A stretch of DNA of 7,576 nt, from the NCBI GenBank assembly GCA_046724395.1, contig JBKOWM010000015.1, positions 1-7,576 on the forward strand, read 5' to 3'. The notes under the pieces are model-generated. The model did no database searches and was not told the DNA's origin. It worked only from the letters and a program-made list of their open reading frames with translations. The stretch comes from DATAEU01 sp046724395 (GTDB taxonomy: Bacteria > Actinomycetota > UBA4738 > HRBIN12). The stretch's first letter is position 1; each line of letters opens with the position of its first letter. Of this stretch, positions 6,506 to 7,576 are shown piece by piece. The position numbers and the translations under genes were made by a program.

Positions 6506-7576
6506 ATGACCGAGCACGCGAGATCCGATCCCGACCGACGACGTCCGACGCCTCCGGCGCCGCCGTCTCCGCCAGCGTGGCAGCGGTGGCTGCCGTGGAT
6601 CGGCCTGGCGCTCACGGCACTGCTGTTGTTCTGGCCGGTTCGCTCGACGCCGTCGACGACCCTGACGTACAGCACGTTCCTGGACAAGGTCGACGCGGGC
6701 GAGGTGCGTTCGGCGGTGGTCGATGCGGACGGAGGCGTCACCGGAACGTTGACGGATGGGGACGAATACAAGACGCAGATCCCGACGGCGATCCCGAACA
6801 CCGAGCTGGCCACGGCCCTGCAGGACAACGACGTTCAGGTCAGCGCCACGAGTGCGAGCGGCAACGCCTTCGTCGATCTCCTCGTCTCCCTGCTGCCGTT
6901 CGCGTTGCTCATCGCTGTTTGGATCTGGATCAGTCGCCGCGCGCAGCGGCAGCTCGCCGGGGGTCTCGGCGGAATCGTCGGCTCGCGCGCGAAGGTCTAC
7001 GACGCCGAGCGGCCGACGACCCGGTTCTCGGACGTCGCGGGGTACGACGGCGCGAAGCAGGAGATCAGCGAGGTCGTCGACTTCCTCAAACATCCTGAGC
7101 GGTACGCGGCCGCCGGCGCGATGGGTCCGCGAGGGGTCCTCATGGTTGGTCCACCGGGAACGGGCAAGACGCTCTTGGCGCGCGCCGTCGCCGGGGAGGC
7201 GGGAGTCCCGTTCTTCGCGATCACGGGGTCGAGCTTCGTGGAGGTGTTCGTCGGCGTGGGGGCGGCCCGGATGCGCGACCTGTTCGAGGACGCGAAGCGG
7301 CGCGCGCCCTCGATCGTCTTCATCGACGAGATCGACGCGATCGGGCAGCGGCGCGGCGCCGGACTGGCGTCCAACGACGAGCGCGAGCAGACGCTCAATC
7401 AGCTGCTCGCCGAGATGGACGGCTTCGACCGGACGACGGGGGTCGTGGTCCTCGCCGCCACGAACCGGCCAGAGGTGCTGGACCCCGCGCTCCTTCGGCC
7501 GGGCCGGTTCGACCGCGAGGTCGAGATCGGTTTGCCGAACCAGAGCGAACGTGCGGCGATCCTTCGCGTCCACGTG
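6506..7576 (+). CDS. ftsH: ATP-dependent zinc metalloprotease FtsH, N-terminal part
   Basis: An open frame of 357 codons from the ATG at 6506 runs off the right edge. FtsH is a hexameric inner-membrane AAA+ protease that extracts and degrades membrane and short-lived soluble proteins. A Pro/Arg-rich cytoplasmic tail (about 7-27) precedes TM1 (about 29-45), an external domain (46-124) and TM2 (about 125-142). The AAA+ module follows: RFSDVAG near 173, Walker A GPPGTGKT at 215-222, pore loop FVG at 248-250, Walker B VFIDEIDA with Asp274/Glu275, sensor-1 Asn320 in AATNRP, and arginine fingers Arg331 and Arg334 in LLRPGRFDR. The zinc-binding HExxH domain lies beyond the window, so proteolytic competence cannot be checked. 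GAGG at 6498-6501 serves as a short-spaced ribosome binding site. One oddity is Ser243 in GSSFVE, where most homologues have Asp. Confidence 0.95.
   Translation, partial: MTEHARSDPDRRRPTPPAPPSPPAWQRWLPWIGLALTALLLFWPVRSTPSTTLTYSTFLDKVDAGEVRSAVVDADGGVTGTLTDGDEYKTQIPTAIPNTELATALQDNDVQVSATSASGNAFVDLLVSLLPFALLIAVWIWISRRAQRQLAGGLGGIVGSRAKVYDAERPTTRFSDVAGYDGAKQEISEVVDFLKHPERYAAAGAMGPRGVLMVGPPGTGKTLLARAVAGEAGVPFFAITGSSFVEVFVGVGAARMRDLFEDAKRRAPSIVFIDEIDAIGQRRGAGLASNDEREQTLNQLLAEMDGFDRTTGVVVLAATNRPEVLDPALLRPGRFDREVEIGLPNQSERAAILRVHV

Noticed and set aside
6083..6509. Plus-strand open frames across the region between the propeller gene and ftsH
   Set aside because: Their starts lack ribosome binding sites and their translations look unstructured. 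The minus-strand 66-codon frame explains the DNA better.
6335..7573. Antisense open frame of 412 codons opposite ftsH
   Set aside because: The plus strand encodes unmistakable FtsH AAA+ motifs here; the antisense product is Arg-rich and low in complexity.
1..7576. Mobile element, CRISPR array, tRNA or rRNA
   Set aside because: No regularly spaced repeats, terminal inverted repeats, transposase or integrase motifs, or rRNA/tRNA-like sequences were seen on either strand.

Overview
The window reads as a high-GC actinobacterial-type chromosome segment. GC is visibly high with strong G/C third-position bias, and the candidate promoter has an actinobacterial-looking TAGGGT -10 element. The protein families are typical of soil Actinomycetota (the Thermoleophilia/Acidimicrobiia type is possible, and Chloroflexota cannot be excluded). 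No rRNA, tRNA, CRISPR array, insertion sequence or phage gene was seen. Both ends of the window cut through genes.

Layout. (1) 1-4245, all on the plus strand, is a tight group: the C-terminal end of a glycoside hydrolase family 15 enzyme (glucoamylase/trehalase type), a GalM-like aldose 1-epimerase 30 bp later, a type II NADH dehydrogenase-like flavoprotein (ATGA overlap with the epimerase), and a GMC-family FAD oxidoreductase with a five-cysteine region (8-bp overlap with the dehydrogenase). (2) 4246-4504 is a gene-free gap with a weak stem-loop, a 9-bp inverted repeat and a plausible sigma-70-type promoter. (3) 4505-6013 encodes a secreted or membrane-anchored beta-propeller with six Asp-box (BNR) motifs. 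(4) 6014-6505 holds a convergent stem-loop, a probable small two-helix membrane protein on the minus strand, and a gene-poor spacer with GC-rich palindromes. (5) 6506-7576 is the N-terminal 357 codons of FtsH, which runs off the right edge.

How the genes may work together. The first four genes suggest a sugar-oxidation set (inference). The GH15 enzyme would release glucose from an alpha-glucan or trehalose, and the mutarotase would equilibrate its anomers. The GMC enzyme would oxidise the sugar or a related alcohol, and the NDH-2-like flavoprotein is a membrane quinone-linked electron carrier. The overlapping starts show that the epimerase, NDH-2 and GMC genes are co-translated; the shared pathway is a hypothesis. 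The propeller gene appears to be a separate transcription unit, and ftsH is a housekeeping membrane protease. I found no clearly new system. The strongest leads are the coupled epimerase/NDH-2/GMC set and the cysteine cluster in the GMC enzyme.
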